Shown one piece after another: positions 1-7,511 of a stretch of DNA of 64,000 nt (position 1 is the first letter of the stretch; every line of letters begins with the position of its first letter). Under the pieces are notes generated by a model. It was given only the letters and a program-made list of their open reading frames with translations. It was not told where the DNA came from and did no database searches. The position numbers and the translations under genes were made by a program. This DNA is from Actinomadura latina NBRC 106108 (GTDB taxonomy: Bacteria > Actinomycetota > Actinomycetes > Streptosporangiales > Streptosporangiaceae), in contig NZ_BCQS01000017.1 of the NCBI RefSeq assembly GCF_001552195.1, forward strand, positions 124,001 through 188,000, in the 5' to 3' direction.

Positions 1-1
1 G

Positions 2-577
2 TCGGCGCGGCAGGCGGCACCGCCGCTGCGCGCCCTGATCCGGACGCCCGCGGCCCGCTCCGCGCTGACGGTGATGGCGACGGCGCAGGTCGTGATGGTC
101 GCCGTCATGACCGCCGCGCCGCTGGACATGCACATGCACGGCGACGGCCTGGACCTGGTGGGGATGACCCTGTCCGCGCACACCCTCGGCATGTTCGCCC
201 TGTCTCCCGTGACGGGCCGCCTGTTCGACCGGTTCGGCGCGCGCCCCGTGATCGTCGGCGGGCTGCTCACCCTGGCGCTGTCGACGGCGCTCGCGGCCGT
301 CGCGACCGGCCACCTGGGACGCCCCGTGGCGCTGTTCCTCCTCGGCTACGGGTGGAACCTGTGCTTCGTCGGGGGCAGCGGACGGCTCGCCCGCGATCTC
401 CCCGAAGCGGACCGCCCGCACGTCGAGGGCGCCGTCGACGCCGCCGTCTGGACGCTCGCCGCGGCCGCGAGCCTGCTGTCGGCCGTCGTCCTCTCGGCCG
501 GCGGCTACGCCGTCCTGGCCTGGACGTCCTGCGCGATGGCCCTGGTCGCCCTGTCCGGGCGGGGGCGGGCGCGGTGA
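2..577 (+). CDS. MFS transporter, C-terminal part (5' end outside window)
   Basis: The reading frame is open from the window edge to a TGA at 575-577, giving 191 visible residues. They are strongly hydrophobic, with about five predicted membrane segments. A GRLFDRFGARPV stretch between two helices is the typical MFS loop motif (G-x-L-x-D-R-x-G-R/A) that normally follows TM2 or TM8; since only the C-terminal part is visible, it is here most likely the TM8-9 loop. The substrate cannot be told from this fragment. The gene ends 4 nt before the convergent small gene that follows. Confidence 0.75.
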   Translation, partial: SARQAAPPLRALIRTPAARSALTVMATAQVVMVAVMTAAPLDMHMHGDGLDLVGMTLSAHTLGMFALSPVTGRLFDRFGARPVIVGGLLTLALSTALAAVATGHLGRPVALFLLGYGWNLCFVGGSGRLARDLPEADRPHVEGAVDAAVWTLAAAASLLSAVVLSAGGYAVLAWTSCAMALVALSGRGRAR

Positions 578-581
578 CCGG

Positions 582-719
582 TCAGATGCGTCCGGTGCCG
601 CGGCAGACGTTGCATCTCTCGTGGGTGGCGGTGCTGGTCCCGGTCCCGTTGCAGCCGGGGCACGACCGCGTCGCCGGCTTGTTGTGCTTGCCCACGTCCA
701 CCACCTCCCCGGCGTTCAT
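582..719 (-). CDS. Small DnaJ-type zinc-ribbon protein (45 aa)
   Basis: An ATG at 719-717 opens a 46-codon frame ending in TGA at 584-582. The product has two CxxCxGxG units, CPGCNGTG and CNVCRGTG, the pattern that binds one zinc in the DnaJ cysteine-rich domain and in the small DnaJ-like proteins often annotated in actinomycetes. It is convergent with the MFS gene and lies before manA on the other strand. The Shine-Dalgarno sequence is poor. The paired zinc knuckles in a frame that closes cleanly are the main argument that it is real. Function unknown; a chaperone accessory or RNA-binding role is only inference. Confidence 0.5.
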   Translation of the reverse strand: MNAGEVVDVGKHNKPATRSCPGCNGTGTSTATHERCNVCRGTGRI

Positions 720-910
720 CCTAGAGGGTCCGGCCCGCCGGGCGCCGTCCCTGTCCAACAGTTCGAGGGAGGGGCGGCCGGGGGTTCAACCGGGTGTCGC
801 GTTGATCACGTGCACCGGGCTCCGCGCCCGCGGCGGCCCGGCACTTGTACCCTGTCCTTCACGAGCGCCGACCTCCCGACGTGGCGCACCGATTGAGGAG
901 AACGCGCGGG

Positions 911-2029
911 TTGGTGCCCCTGCCGCTGTCCACCGTGATCCGGCCCTACGACTGGGGGTCGCGAACCGCGTTGCCGGAGCTGCTCGGCGCCGAGCCGACC
1001 GGCCGTCCGCAGGCGGAGCTGTGGGCGGGCGCGCATCCGGCCGCCCCCTCGTCGGTGGACGGGACGCCGCTCAACGTCCTCATCGAACGCGACCCGGCCG
1101 GCATGCTCGGCGCGTCCTCGGTGGCCCGTTTCGGCCCGACGCTCCCGTACCTGCTCAAAGTGCTGGCCGTCGAGAAACCGCTGTCTCTCCAGGTGCACCC
1201 CACCACGGCGCAGGCGGAGGCGGGCTTCGCCGCCGAAGAGGCGCGCGGCATCCCGATCGACGACCCCGCCCGCACCTACACGGACCCTTTCCACAAGCCG
1301 GAGATGGTCTGCGCGCTCACCGACTTCCACGGCCTCTGCGGCTTTCGCGACCCCGGGGAAACGGCGGTCCTCCTGGAGAGCCTCGCGGTCCCCGAACTGG
1401 GCCCCTGGATCACCGCCCTCCGCACGGACCCGCCCGCGGAAGCGCTGCGCACCGTCCTGACCCAGATGCTGGACGAGAGCTCCCGCCCCGTCCTCTCAGC
1501 GGTCGAACCCGTCCTCACCGGCGCCTATGCCGACATCGCCCGCGCCCACCCCGGCGACCCTGGAATCCTCGCCGCGCTCCTGCTCAACCACGTCCGGCTC
1601 AAGCCCGGCGAAGCGCTCTTCCTCGCCGCCGGAGTCCCCCACTCCTACCTGGGCGGCCTCGCGATCGAGGTCATGGCGAACTCGGACAACGTCCTGCGTT
1701 GCGGCCTCACCGGCAAGCACATGGACATCCCCGAACTGATGCGCGTAGTGGAGTTCGCCCCGTCCGCCCCGGCCCGGGTCGAACCGGCCGGAAACCGATA
1801 CAGCACCTCCGCCGAGGAATTCACCCTCGTCCGCCACGGCCTCACGGACGACCCGGAGGAACTGCCCGCCGGCCTCCCCCAGACACTGCTCTGCCTGGAC
1901 GGCGAGGCCCGGCTGGCGTCCTTGACCCTCAGCCGGGGCGAAGCCGCATTCATCCCCGCCGGGGCCCCGGCCGCCGCCCTCACCGGAAAGGGCACGCTCT
2001 ACCGAGTGCTCCCGGGGATCGCGTCGTGA
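911..2029 (+). CDS. manA: Mannose-6-phosphate isomerase, class I
   Basis: About 372 aa. It should interconvert mannose-6-phosphate and fructose-6-phosphate in the cytoplasm. Type I PMI motifs are clear: PYDWGS near the start, AELWAGAHP, PYLLKVLAVEKPLSLQVHP (a zinc/active-site segment), HKPEMV, and the C-terminal cupin. The start is taken as TTG at 911 (GTG at 914 is equivalent) because GAGGAG at 895-900 sits 10 nt upstream; the frame also runs back to an ATG at 845 that lacks such a site. The stop overlaps the GTG start of the ROK kinase (GTGA), so the pair is translationally coupled and probably feeds mannose or fructose into glycolysis or GDP-mannose. Confidence 0.9.
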   Translation: MVPLPLSTVIRPYDWGSRTALPELLGAEPTGRPQAELWAGAHPAAPSSVDGTPLNVLIERDPAGMLGASSVARFGPTLPYLLKVLAVEKPLSLQVHPTTAQAEAGFAAEEARGIPIDDPARTYTDPFHKPEMVCALTDFHGLCGFRDPGETAVLLESLAVPELGPWITALRTDPPAEALRTVLTQMLDESSRPVLSAVEPVLTGAYADIARAHPGDPGILAALLLNHVRLKPGEALFLAAGVPHSYLGGLAIEVMANSDNVLRCGLTGKHMDIPELMRVVEFAPSAPARVEPAGNRYSTSAEEFTLVRHGLTDDPEELPAGLPQTLLCLDGEARLASLTLSRGEAAFIPAGAPAAALTGKGTLYRVLPGIAS

Positions 2030-2937
2030 CCGTCCTCGCCGTCGACATCGGCGGAACCAAGTTCGCCGTTGCCCGCGTCGACCCGTCCGGGACGCTCCTC
2101 GACCGTGCCGAGCACCCCGTCGGGCAGTCGCCCACCGCCACGCTCCGCGGCCTCGTCGCCGATTTCGCCGATTCCGCCGTCACCGGCGTCGGCATCGGCT
2201 CGGCGGGCCCGATCGACACGGCCGCCGGCACGGTCAGCCCCATCAACATCCCCCGCTGGCGCGGCTACCAGCTCGTCGCCGCCGTCCAGCGCCTCGTCCC
2301 CGGCGTCCCCGTTTCCCTCGCGGGCGACGCCCAGTGCATGGCCCTCGGCGAATGGTGGCGCGGCGGCCACACCGGCCCGTCCCTGCTCGGCATCGTCGTG
2401 TCGACCGGCGTCGGCGGCGGCCTCATCCTCGACGGCCGCCCCTGGACGGGCCGCACCGGCAACGCCGGCCACATCGGCCACGTCCTCGTCGACCACGACG
2501 GCGAACCTTGCGTGTGCGGCGCCCGCGGCTGCCTGGAGACGATCGCCTGCGGCCCCAGCATGGTCCGCTGGGCGCTCGCCCAGGGCTGGACCCTCGCCAC
2601 CGGCCGCCCCGACGCCAAGGCCCTCGCCGCGGCCGCCCGCGACGGCGCCCGCATCCCGCTCGCCGCCTTCCAGCGCGCCGCGAGCGCCCTCGCCACCGCG
2701 ATCCTCGGCACCGCCGCCGTCCTGGACATCGATAACGTCGTCCTCGGCGGCGGCGTCGCCGCCGCCGGCGACCTCCTCCTCGACCCGCTCCGCAAGGCGA
2801 TCGCCGAACGCGCCGGCATGCCCTACCTCCGCGACCTGCGCGTATCGCCGACCGCCCTCGACCACGACGCCGGCCTCTACGGCGCCGCCGCCCTGGCCCT
2901 CCTGGCCTCCGGCACCCCCCTCACCCAATCCCACTGA
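2026..2937 (+). CDS. ROK-family sugar kinase
   Basis: 303 aa starting at GTG 2026, overlapping the manA stop. The N-terminus has the ATP-phosphate loop DIGGTK, the middle has GTGVGGG-like STGVGGGLIL and a G-x-x-G-E-W-like segment, followed by the ROK zinc motif CVCGARGCLE. All catalytic features are intact, so it is an active kinase rather than a regulator. Family knowledge suggests glucokinase, fructokinase or mannokinase; coupling to manA favours a hexose entering at fructose- or mannose-6-phosphate. The sugar specificity is not readable from sequence. Confidence 0.88.
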   Translation: MTVLAVDIGGTKFAVARVDPSGTLLDRAEHPVGQSPTATLRGLVADFADSAVTGVGIGSAGPIDTAAGTVSPINIPRWRGYQLVAAVQRLVPGVPVSLAGDAQCMALGEWWRGGHTGPSLLGIVVSTGVGGGLILDGRPWTGRTGNAGHIGHVLVDHDGEPCVCGARGCLETIACGPSMVRWALAQGWTLATGRPDAKALAAAARDGARIPLAAFQRAASALATAILGTAAVLDIDNVVLGGGVAAAGDLLLDPLRKAIAERAGMPYLRDLRVSPTALDHDAGLYGAAALALLASGTPLTQSH

Positions 2938-3012
2938 ATCCCACCCTCAACGCTTCCTTAACGCGGGCATAAGGAGGGGGCGGGCGGGGCGCCGGGGTGC
3001 GAGGTTTGCGGC

Positions 3013-3300
3013 GTGGCACTGCGAATGGGCAAAGACACCGGTTCGTTCGTCCCCGGTATGCCGGGGGAGCGGATGCGCCCCGCGGTGGTCGCCCGGGCCT
3101 TCCAGGCGCTGCCGTCCGCGCATCGTGAGATCCTCACCGAGACGGTCTTCCGGGACCGGTCGGTCAACGAAGCCGCCGCCTCGCTGGGGGTGCCGGTAGA
3201 CGTGGTCAAGGTCCGCGTCTACCACGCGCTCCGGGCGTTGAGCGCGGCCCTGGAGGGGCCCGTCCGCGAGCGGCACCCAGGCCGGGCCGGGCGCGTGTGA
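3013..3300 (+). CDS. Lone sigma-70 region 4 protein (ECF-like C-terminal domain)
   Basis: 95 aa from GTG 3013 with GAGG at 3001-3004. Residues 25-80 form a sigma region 4 helix-turn-helix: the ALPSAHREILTE helix, then SVNEAAASLGVPVDVVKVRV, the recognition part seen in ECF sigma factors. There is no region 2, so it cannot bind a -10 element or act as a full sigma factor. It may be the relic of an ECF gene or a small regulator that binds -35 sequences or beta-flap. No anti-sigma gene lies next to it. An AAGGAGGG run at 2971 is too far upstream to be its ribosome site. Confidence 0.7.
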   Translation: MALRMGKDTGSFVPGMPGERMRPAVVARAFQALPSAHREILTETVFRDRSVNEAAASLGVPVDVVKVRVYHALRALSAALEGPVRERHPGRAGRV

Positions 3301-3363
3301 CAGCGCGCCTTGCCGGACGCGGACGAGACGCCGCTCAGGCTTCCCCTGGCCGATAAATAGGTT

Positions 3364-3386
3364 GCCGGGGCGGGAACCGCCCCGGC
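3364..3386 (+). terminator. 10-bp perfect hairpin after the sigma-like gene
   Basis: Arms GCCGGGGCGG (3364-3373) and CCGCCCCGGC (3377-3386) pair perfectly around a GAA loop. No U-tract follows. It either ends the upstream transcript, as many U-less actinomycete terminators do, or forms the 5' end of the tRNA leader transcript; a weak -10-like GATAAAT lies at 3352-3358. Confidence 0.5.
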
Positions 3387-3428
3387 ACCATGGGCGTCAG
3401 ACGGAACGAGACCGGAAGGAGAGGGAAG

Positions 3429-3491
3429 ATGCGTCGTCATCGAATGCGCAGCAGCAGCCTTTCTGGTCTCGGGAGTCGTCGAGGGACGTGA
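3429..3491 (+). CDS. Candidate leader peptide of the tRNA operon (20 aa, Arg/His/Ser-rich)
   Basis: ATG 3429 follows a strong purine-rich ribosome site (GGAAGGAGAGGG at 3414-3425) and the frame closes at TGA 3489-3491. Codons 2-10 are CGT CGT CAT CGA ATG CGC AGC AGC AGC, so apart from one Met they specify only Arg, His and Ser. The three intact tRNAs downstream are exactly Ser-GCT (reads AGC), Arg-GCG (reads CGC/CGT) and His-GTG (reads CAT/CAC). The ORF is followed by an intrinsic terminator placed just before the first tRNA. This is the architecture of a ribosome-mediated attenuator. The peptide itself probably has no function beyond being translated. Confidence 0.6.
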   Translation: MRRHRMRSSSLSGLGSRRGT

Positions 3492-3521
3492 GAAATACCG
3501 TCCGCGGCCGCCCGGAGATCA
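3464..3521 (+). promoter_or_regulatory. Predicted antiterminator helix of the tRNA leader
   Basis: Bases 3464-3473 (TGGTCTCGGG) can pair with 3511-3521 (CCC, bulged G at 3514, then GAGATCA), giving 10 bp including one G-U. This uses the left arm and loop of the terminator at 3506-3536, so the two folds exclude each other. The 5' strand lies just after the Arg/His/Ser codon run. A ribosome stalled on those codons leaves it free, while one that reaches the stop at 3489 covers it. A second small stem, GGACG 3484-3488 with CGTCC 3499-3503, flanks the stop codon. Pairing was done by eye. Confidence 0.5.
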
Positions 3522-3536
3522 CGGGCGGTCTTTTTT
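3506..3536 (+). terminator. Intrinsic terminator (attenuator) upstream of tRNA-Ser
   Basis: CCGCCCG (3508-3514) pairs with CGGGCGG (3522-3528) around GAGATCA; a G-U and G-C pair at 3506-3507/3529-3530 extend it. A run of T follows at 3531-3536. It sits between the leader ORF and tRNA-Ser, whose 5' end is only 8 nt past the T run, so tRNA transcription from an upstream promoter must read through it. Confidence 0.85.
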
Positions 3537-3543
3537 GTTTCCC

Positions 3544-3628
3544 GGAGGGTTGGCCGAGCGGAAAGGCAGCGGCCCGCTAAGCCGTGGTCAGGGTCACCCC
3601 TGCGCGAGTTCGAATCTCGCACCCTCCG
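3544..3628 (+). tRNA. tRNA-Ser(GCT)
   Basis: Full class II cloverleaf. Acceptor GGAGGGT pairs with ACCCTCC, D-stem GCC/GGC, anticodon stem GCGGC/GCCGT with loop CCGCTAA (anticodon GCT at 3576-3578), a long variable arm, T-arm GCGAG-TTCGAAT-CTCGC, discriminator G. CCA is not encoded. It reads AGC and AGT, the serine codon repeated three times in the upstream leader ORF. Confidence 0.95.
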
Positions 3629-3634
3629 CGCCAG

Positions 3635-3667
3635 GTGAGGACACGGGTTCAATTCCTGGCACCTCAC
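3635..3667 (+). pseudogene. tRNA remnant (acceptor and T-arm only)
   Basis: GTGAGG at 3635-3640 can pair with CCTCAC at 3662-3667, and a T-arm-like GGGTTCAATTCC lies between. There is no D-arm, anticodon arm or room for them. It looks like a tRNA gene that lost its middle, sitting between two intact tRNAs. It could still act as a processing or spacer structure in the polycistronic tRNA transcript. Confidence 0.55.
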
Positions 3668-3678
3668 GTAGAAAACAC

Positions 3679-3751
3679 GTCTCCGTGGCGCAGTGGAGAG
3701 CGCGCCGGGTTGCGGACCCGGAGGTCGCAGGTTCGATTCCTGCCGGAGACA
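3679..3751 (+). tRNA. tRNA-Arg(GCG)
   Basis: 73-nt cloverleaf with perfect stems: GTCTCCG/CGGAGAC, GCGC/GCGC, CCGGG/CCCGG and GCAGG/CCTGC. The D-loop carries the A20 expected for arginine tRNAs. The anticodon loop is TTGCGGA, so the anticodon (3712-3714) is GCG, reading CGC and CGT. Bacteria normally read these with the ACG (inosine-modified) arginine tRNA, so GCG is unusual. Confidence 0.88.
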
Positions 3752-3752
3752 C

Positions 3753-3825
3753 GGCCTTCGTGGTGTAGTGGTCTGCACGCCGGGTTGTGGTCCCGGAGGT
3801 GTCGGTTCGATCCCGATCGAGGGCC
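3753..3825 (+). tRNA. tRNA-His(GTG)
   Basis: Acceptor GCCTTCG pairs with CGAGGGC. The encoded G at 3753 is the extra G-1 and C at 3825 is position 73, the pair that defines histidine tRNAs. Anticodon stem CCGGG/CCCGG has loop TTGTGGT, with anticodon GTG at 3787-3789. The T-arm is GTCGG-TTCGATC-CCGAT. It starts 2 nt after tRNA-Arg, so the two are certainly co-transcribed. Confidence 0.93.
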
Positions 3826-3911
3826 CTTTGCCCGGTGCTGAGCGGCAGATATTGCCCATGCGCTGATATCCGGTTGCGTTGCGTTTGATCAACCCTGGAA
3901 AAACCTTCCGC

Positions 3912-5756
3912 ATGTACAGCCTGCGTGCGATGCGGTCCCGGCTTGCGGCGTTCGGCATGCTGGCGGCGCTGGCGCTCGCCGCCTACGGCGGGCCCGTCCG
4001 GGCGGACCCCGGCCCCGCCCCCTACCTGGACCCGCACCTGTCCGTCGGGGACCGGGTCGACGACCTGCTCGACCGGATGAGCCTGGACGACAAGCTCGGC
4101 CAGATGACGCAGCCGGAGCGCCGGTACGTCGGCCCCGAAGAGATCACCCGGTACCGGATCGGGTCGGTGCTGTCCAGCGGCGGGTCGGCGCCCGACCCGA
4201 ACACGCCGCAGAGCTGGGCGGACATGTACGACGGGTTCCAGAAGGCCGCGCTCGCCGGACCGCTGCGCATCCCGATCATGTACGGGGTGGACGCGGTGCA
4301 CGGCGACAGCAACATGGCCGGCGCGACGATCTTCCCGCACAACATCGGGCTCGGCGCCGCCCGCGACCCGGCGCTGGTCCGCGCGATCGGCGCCGCGACC
4401 GCGGCGGAGATGGCGGGGACGGGCGTCGACTGGGATTTCGCCCCCTGCGTCTGCGTCGCACGCAACGACCGGTGGGGACGGACGTACGAGTCGTTCGGCG
4501 AGGTGCCCGAGCTGCCGTCGATGATGACGACGATCATCGACGGGCTGCAGGGGGACGAGCTGGGCGGCCCCACGTCCGTTCTGGCCACGGCGAAGCACTT
4601 CGTGGGGGACGGCGGTACCGAGGGCGGCGACGACCGGGGCGACGCGAGGATCCCGGAGAAGGAGCTGCGCGCGGTCCACCTGCCGCCGTTCCGCGCGGCG
4701 GTGAAGCGCGGCGTCGGCGCGGTGATGATCTCCTACAGCTCGTGGAACGGGCTGAAGATGCACCAGAACAAGTACCTGATCACGGACGTGCTTAAGGGCG
4801 AGCTGGGTTTCAAGGGGTTCGTCGTGTCCGACTACAACGGCATCGACGAGATCGACGGCAGGCCCGGGTTCACCGAGGACGAGGTCGCCGCAGCGATCAA
4901 CGCCGGCATCGACATGGTGATGGTGCCGACGGAGTGGCGCCGGTTCATCGACTACCTGCGCGAAGCGGTGAAGGACGGCGACGTCCCCCTTTCCCGCATA
5001 GACGACGCGAACCGCCGCATCCTGACGAAGAAATTCGAGCTGGGCCTGTTCGAGCATCCGATGGCCGACCGCAGGTACCTGAAGACGATCGGCAGCGCCG
5101 CGCACCGCAGGCTGGCGCGGCGGGCGGTCGCCGAGTCGCAGGTGCTGCTGAAGAACGACGACGACGTCCTCCCGCTGGACGACGACGACAAGGTGTTCGT
5201 CGCGGGCCGCAGCGCCGACGACATCGGCATGCAGTCCGGCGGCTGGACGATCACCTGGCAGGGCGCGCCGGGCCCGATCACGCCGGGCACCACGATCCTG
5301 GACGGCGTCCGCAAGGCCGCCGACCCGGACGCGACCGTCACCTACAGCAAGGACGGCACCGGCGTCGACTCGTCCTACGACGCCGCGATCGCCGTGGTGG
5401 GGGAGGCACCGTACGCCGAGTACCACGGCGACCGGACCGGTGACCTCGCACTGGACGACACCGACCTGAAGACCATCGACCGGCTGCGCGGCGCCGGCGT
5501 CCCGGTGATCGTGGTGCTGGTGTCGGGCCGTCCGCTGGACATCGCCAAGGAACTGCCGAAGTGGGACGCGCTCGTCGCGGCGTGGCTGCCCGGCACGGAA
5601 GGCGAAGGCGTCGCGGACGTCCTCTACGGCGACGCCGCTCCCTGGGGCAAGCTCCCGGTGACGTGGATGCGGAGCAGCGACCAGGAGCCCATCAACAGGG
5701 GCGACGGCAAGAAGCCCCTGTTCCCGTTCGGCCACGGCCTGACCTACGGCGGCTGA
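3912..5756 (+). CDS. Secreted GH3 exo-beta-glucosidase/glucanase
   Basis: 614 aa from ATG 3912 (TTG 3879 in the same frame is less likely). Residues 1-32 are a signal peptide with a basic start, a hydrophobic core and a RADPGP cleavage region. The GH3 N domain shows KHFVGDGGTEGG and VVSDYNGIDE, whose Asp (about residue 307) is the catalytic nucleophile in the plant-type exo-beta-glucanase branch. The GH3 C domain ends at PFGHGLTYGG with no fibronectin-like tail, so the protein is the compact two-domain form. It should release glucose from beta-glucan or cello-oligosaccharides outside the cell. The downstream ROK regulator may control it. Confidence 0.85.
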   Translation: MYSLRAMRSRLAAFGMLAALALAAYGGPVRADPGPAPYLDPHLSVGDRVDDLLDRMSLDDKLGQMTQPERRYVGPEEITRYRIGSVLSSGGSAPDPNTPQSWADMYDGFQKAALAGPLRIPIMYGVDAVHGDSNMAGATIFPHNIGLGAARDPALVRAIGAATAAEMAGTGVDWDFAPCVCVARNDRWGRTYESFGEVPELPSMMTTIIDGLQGDELGGPTSVLATAKHFVGDGGTEGGDDRGDARIPEKELRAVHLPPFRAAVKRGVGAVMISYSSWNGLKMHQNKYLITDVLKGELGFKGFVVSDYNGIDEIDGRPGFTEDEVAAAINAGIDMVMVPTEWRRFIDYLREAVKDGDVPLSRIDDANRRILTKKFELGLFEHPMADRRYLKTIGSAAHRRLARRAVAESQVLLKNDDDVLPLDDDDKVFVAGRSADDIGMQSGGWTITWQGAPGPITPGTTILDGVRKAADPDATVTYSKDGTGVDSSYDAAIAVVGEAPYAEYHGDRTGDLALDDTDLKTIDRLRGAGVPVIVVLVSGRPLDIAKELPKWDALVAAWLPGTEGEGVADVLYGDAAPWGKLPVTWMRSSDQEPINRGDGKKPLFPFGHGLTYGG

Positions 5757-5901
5757 CTCCGGCGGTCCGGCTCCGGCCATCGCGGGCGCGGAGCCGCTCA
5801 CGGCCTCGATCACCCCTGTTGACCTGGGTATCCTTGGCGCTGCCGAAACCGCGCACGGCATAACGCAAGCATCCGCCGATCGCCCGCCGTCAAGAGGTGC
5901 C

Positions 5902-7038
5902 GTGTCGCCACATCCGCTGCACGGGGGAGACCCCTCCGTGCTCCGCCGCCTCAACTCGGCCGCGACGCTGCGGGCGCTCCGCGACGGCGGCGAGGCGACG
6001 CTGTCGGAGCTGGCCGGACGGGTCGGGCTGTCCCGGCCCACCACCGAGGGTGTGCTGGGCGAGCTGATCCGCCGCGGGCTGGTCGCCGAGAGCGCGCCGC
6101 GTCCGGGCGCCGGGATCGGCCGCCCCGCCCGCCGCTACCGGTTCCGCGCCGAGGCCGGGCACGCGCTCGGCATCGACGTCGACGCGCACCGGGTGCGGCT
6201 GCTCGTCGCCGACCTCACCGGAGAGGTCGTCGGCGGCCACAGTGCCGCGCTGGACGTCGAGGCTCCGCCCGGCGAGCGGATCGCGGCGGTGCGCGCCGCG
6301 GTCAGGGCGTGCCTCGGCGCGGTGCGGATCCCCCGGCGGTCGCTGTGGGCGGTCGGCGCCGGCACCCCCGGCGTCGTCGCGCCGGACGGGACGGTCACGT
6401 CCTGCACGGCCGTGCCCGGCTGGGAGGGCGTCCGCCTGGCCCGCGAGCTGGGGCGCTCGTTCCCCTGCCCCGTCCTCGCCGAGAACGACGCCAACCTCGC
6501 CGCGATGGCCGAGCGGTGGCGCGGCGCCGCGCGGGACGCCGACGACGTCGTGTGCGTGTACGCCGCGCTGCACACCGGGACGGGCGCGCTGATCGGCGGG
6601 CGCCTGCACCGGGGCCGCGGGGGCGCCGCCGGCGAGATCGGCATGCTGCCCGAGCTGGGGCTGCGCGACACCGCCGCGGCGCTGGCCGGGGAGGCCTCGC
6701 TGGCCGCGGCAGCGCGCGTCCTGGACGCGGCGGCCGGCGGCGACGCCGAGGCGAAGGCCCTGGTGAACGCGCTCGCCGCCCGGATGGCGCGCGGCGTCGC
6801 GGCGATGGCCCTCGCGCTCGACCCCGAGATGATCATCATCGGCGGGCCGCTGGTCCGGTTCGGCGGGCCGCTCGTCGCGGAGCTGCGGCGCCGGGTGCGG
6901 CCGCTGTGCCTGGCCCCCGTCCGGATCGAGGGCTCCCAGCTCGGGGACGAGTCGGTGGGGTTCGGCGCCGTCCGGCTCGCCCTCGACCGGATCGACGAGG
7001 ACCTCTTCCGCCTCGACCCGGACGTGCCGCGCACCTGA
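5902..7038 (+). CDS. ROK-family transcriptional regulator (NagC/XylR type)
   Basis: 378 aa from GTG 5902 with GAGGT just upstream. The N-terminal 80 residues hold a winged helix (LSELAGRVGLSRPTTEGVLGE is the recognition region). The rest is a ROK fold, but the kinase phosphate loop DIGGT is changed to DVDAH and the CxCGxxGCxE zinc motif is absent (GEIGMLPELG instead), so it should bind sugar without phosphorylating it. It lies 145 bp after the secreted GH3 gene on the same strand, a plausible target. Confidence 0.82.
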   Translation: MSPHPLHGGDPSVLRRLNSAATLRALRDGGEATLSELAGRVGLSRPTTEGVLGELIRRGLVAESAPRPGAGIGRPARRYRFRAEAGHALGIDVDAHRVRLLVADLTGEVVGGHSAALDVEAPPGERIAAVRAAVRACLGAVRIPRRSLWAVGAGTPGVVAPDGTVTSCTAVPGWEGVRLARELGRSFPCPVLAENDANLAAMAERWRGAARDADDVVCVYAALHTGTGALIGGRLHRGRGGAAGEIGMLPELGLRDTAAALAGEASLAAAARVLDAAAGGDAEAKALVNALAARMARGVAAMALALDPEMIIIGGPLVRFGGPLVAELRRRVRPLCLAPVRIEGSQLGDESVGFGAVRLALDRIDEDLFRLDPDVPRT

Positions 7039-7208
7039 ACGCCACCGGTGGAGTCGATCCAGCCGGGGGACCGCGGCACCGTCGAGATCACCTCGTAGTC
7101 GGCCGCGCCCGGCCGTCGCGACAGAAGGTCCTCCGTCCTGTCGGCGGGGCCTAGTAGGGTCCCCGGTGTACGGGCGAGCGGGGGCCGAACCGGACGGACG
7201 GGAGCGAC

Positions 7209-7511
7209 ATGAGCGCAGAACCACTGGAACCCTCCGTGCCGTTCTCGGGCCCCGCCTACGGGATCCCGCGGACGATCAAGGGCATCAGCGAGCGGCTGCC
7301 CGAGGAGAAGCGCGCGCTGTTCATCGAGCAGGTCACGACCGCCGAAGTCGGGGCCGACCTCGACGAGGTGATGCTCGTCTGGTGGGGGCAGGCGGTCCTG
7401 GCGCAGGACCCCAGCCGGGAGAAGCGGCTCGCGGACGCGCGGGCCGGCCGTGACCTCGTGCCGCTGTCGGAGGTCCAGCGCCGGCTCGAACGCCGCGACG
7501 GCGCCGGATGA
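7209..7511 (+). CDS. Small acidic protein, possible antitoxin of a two-gene module
   Basis: 100 aa from ATG 7209, preceded by GGACGGGAG. It is charged and mostly helical, with a C-terminal segment RDLVPLSEVQRRLERRD that resembles the toxin-binding tail of RelB/Phd-type antitoxins. I do not recognise a defined family. Its stop overlaps the start of the next gene (ATGA at 7508), so the two are coupled in the antitoxin-then-toxin order. Confidence 0.5.
   Translation: MSAEPLEPSVPFSGPAYGIPRTIKGISERLPEEKRALFIEQVTTAEVGADLDEVMLVWWGQAVLAQDPSREKRLADARAGRDLVPLSEVQRRLERRDGAG

Noticed and set aside
352..2937. A very long plus-strand frame that covers manA and ends in the ROK kinase
   Set aside because: Only the last 303 codons encode a recognisable protein. 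The upstream part is an Arg/Pro-rich shadow of the manA frame.
3535..3841. Several short protein frames over the tRNA cluster
   Set aside because: The bases are fully explained by three cloverleafs and a tRNA remnant.
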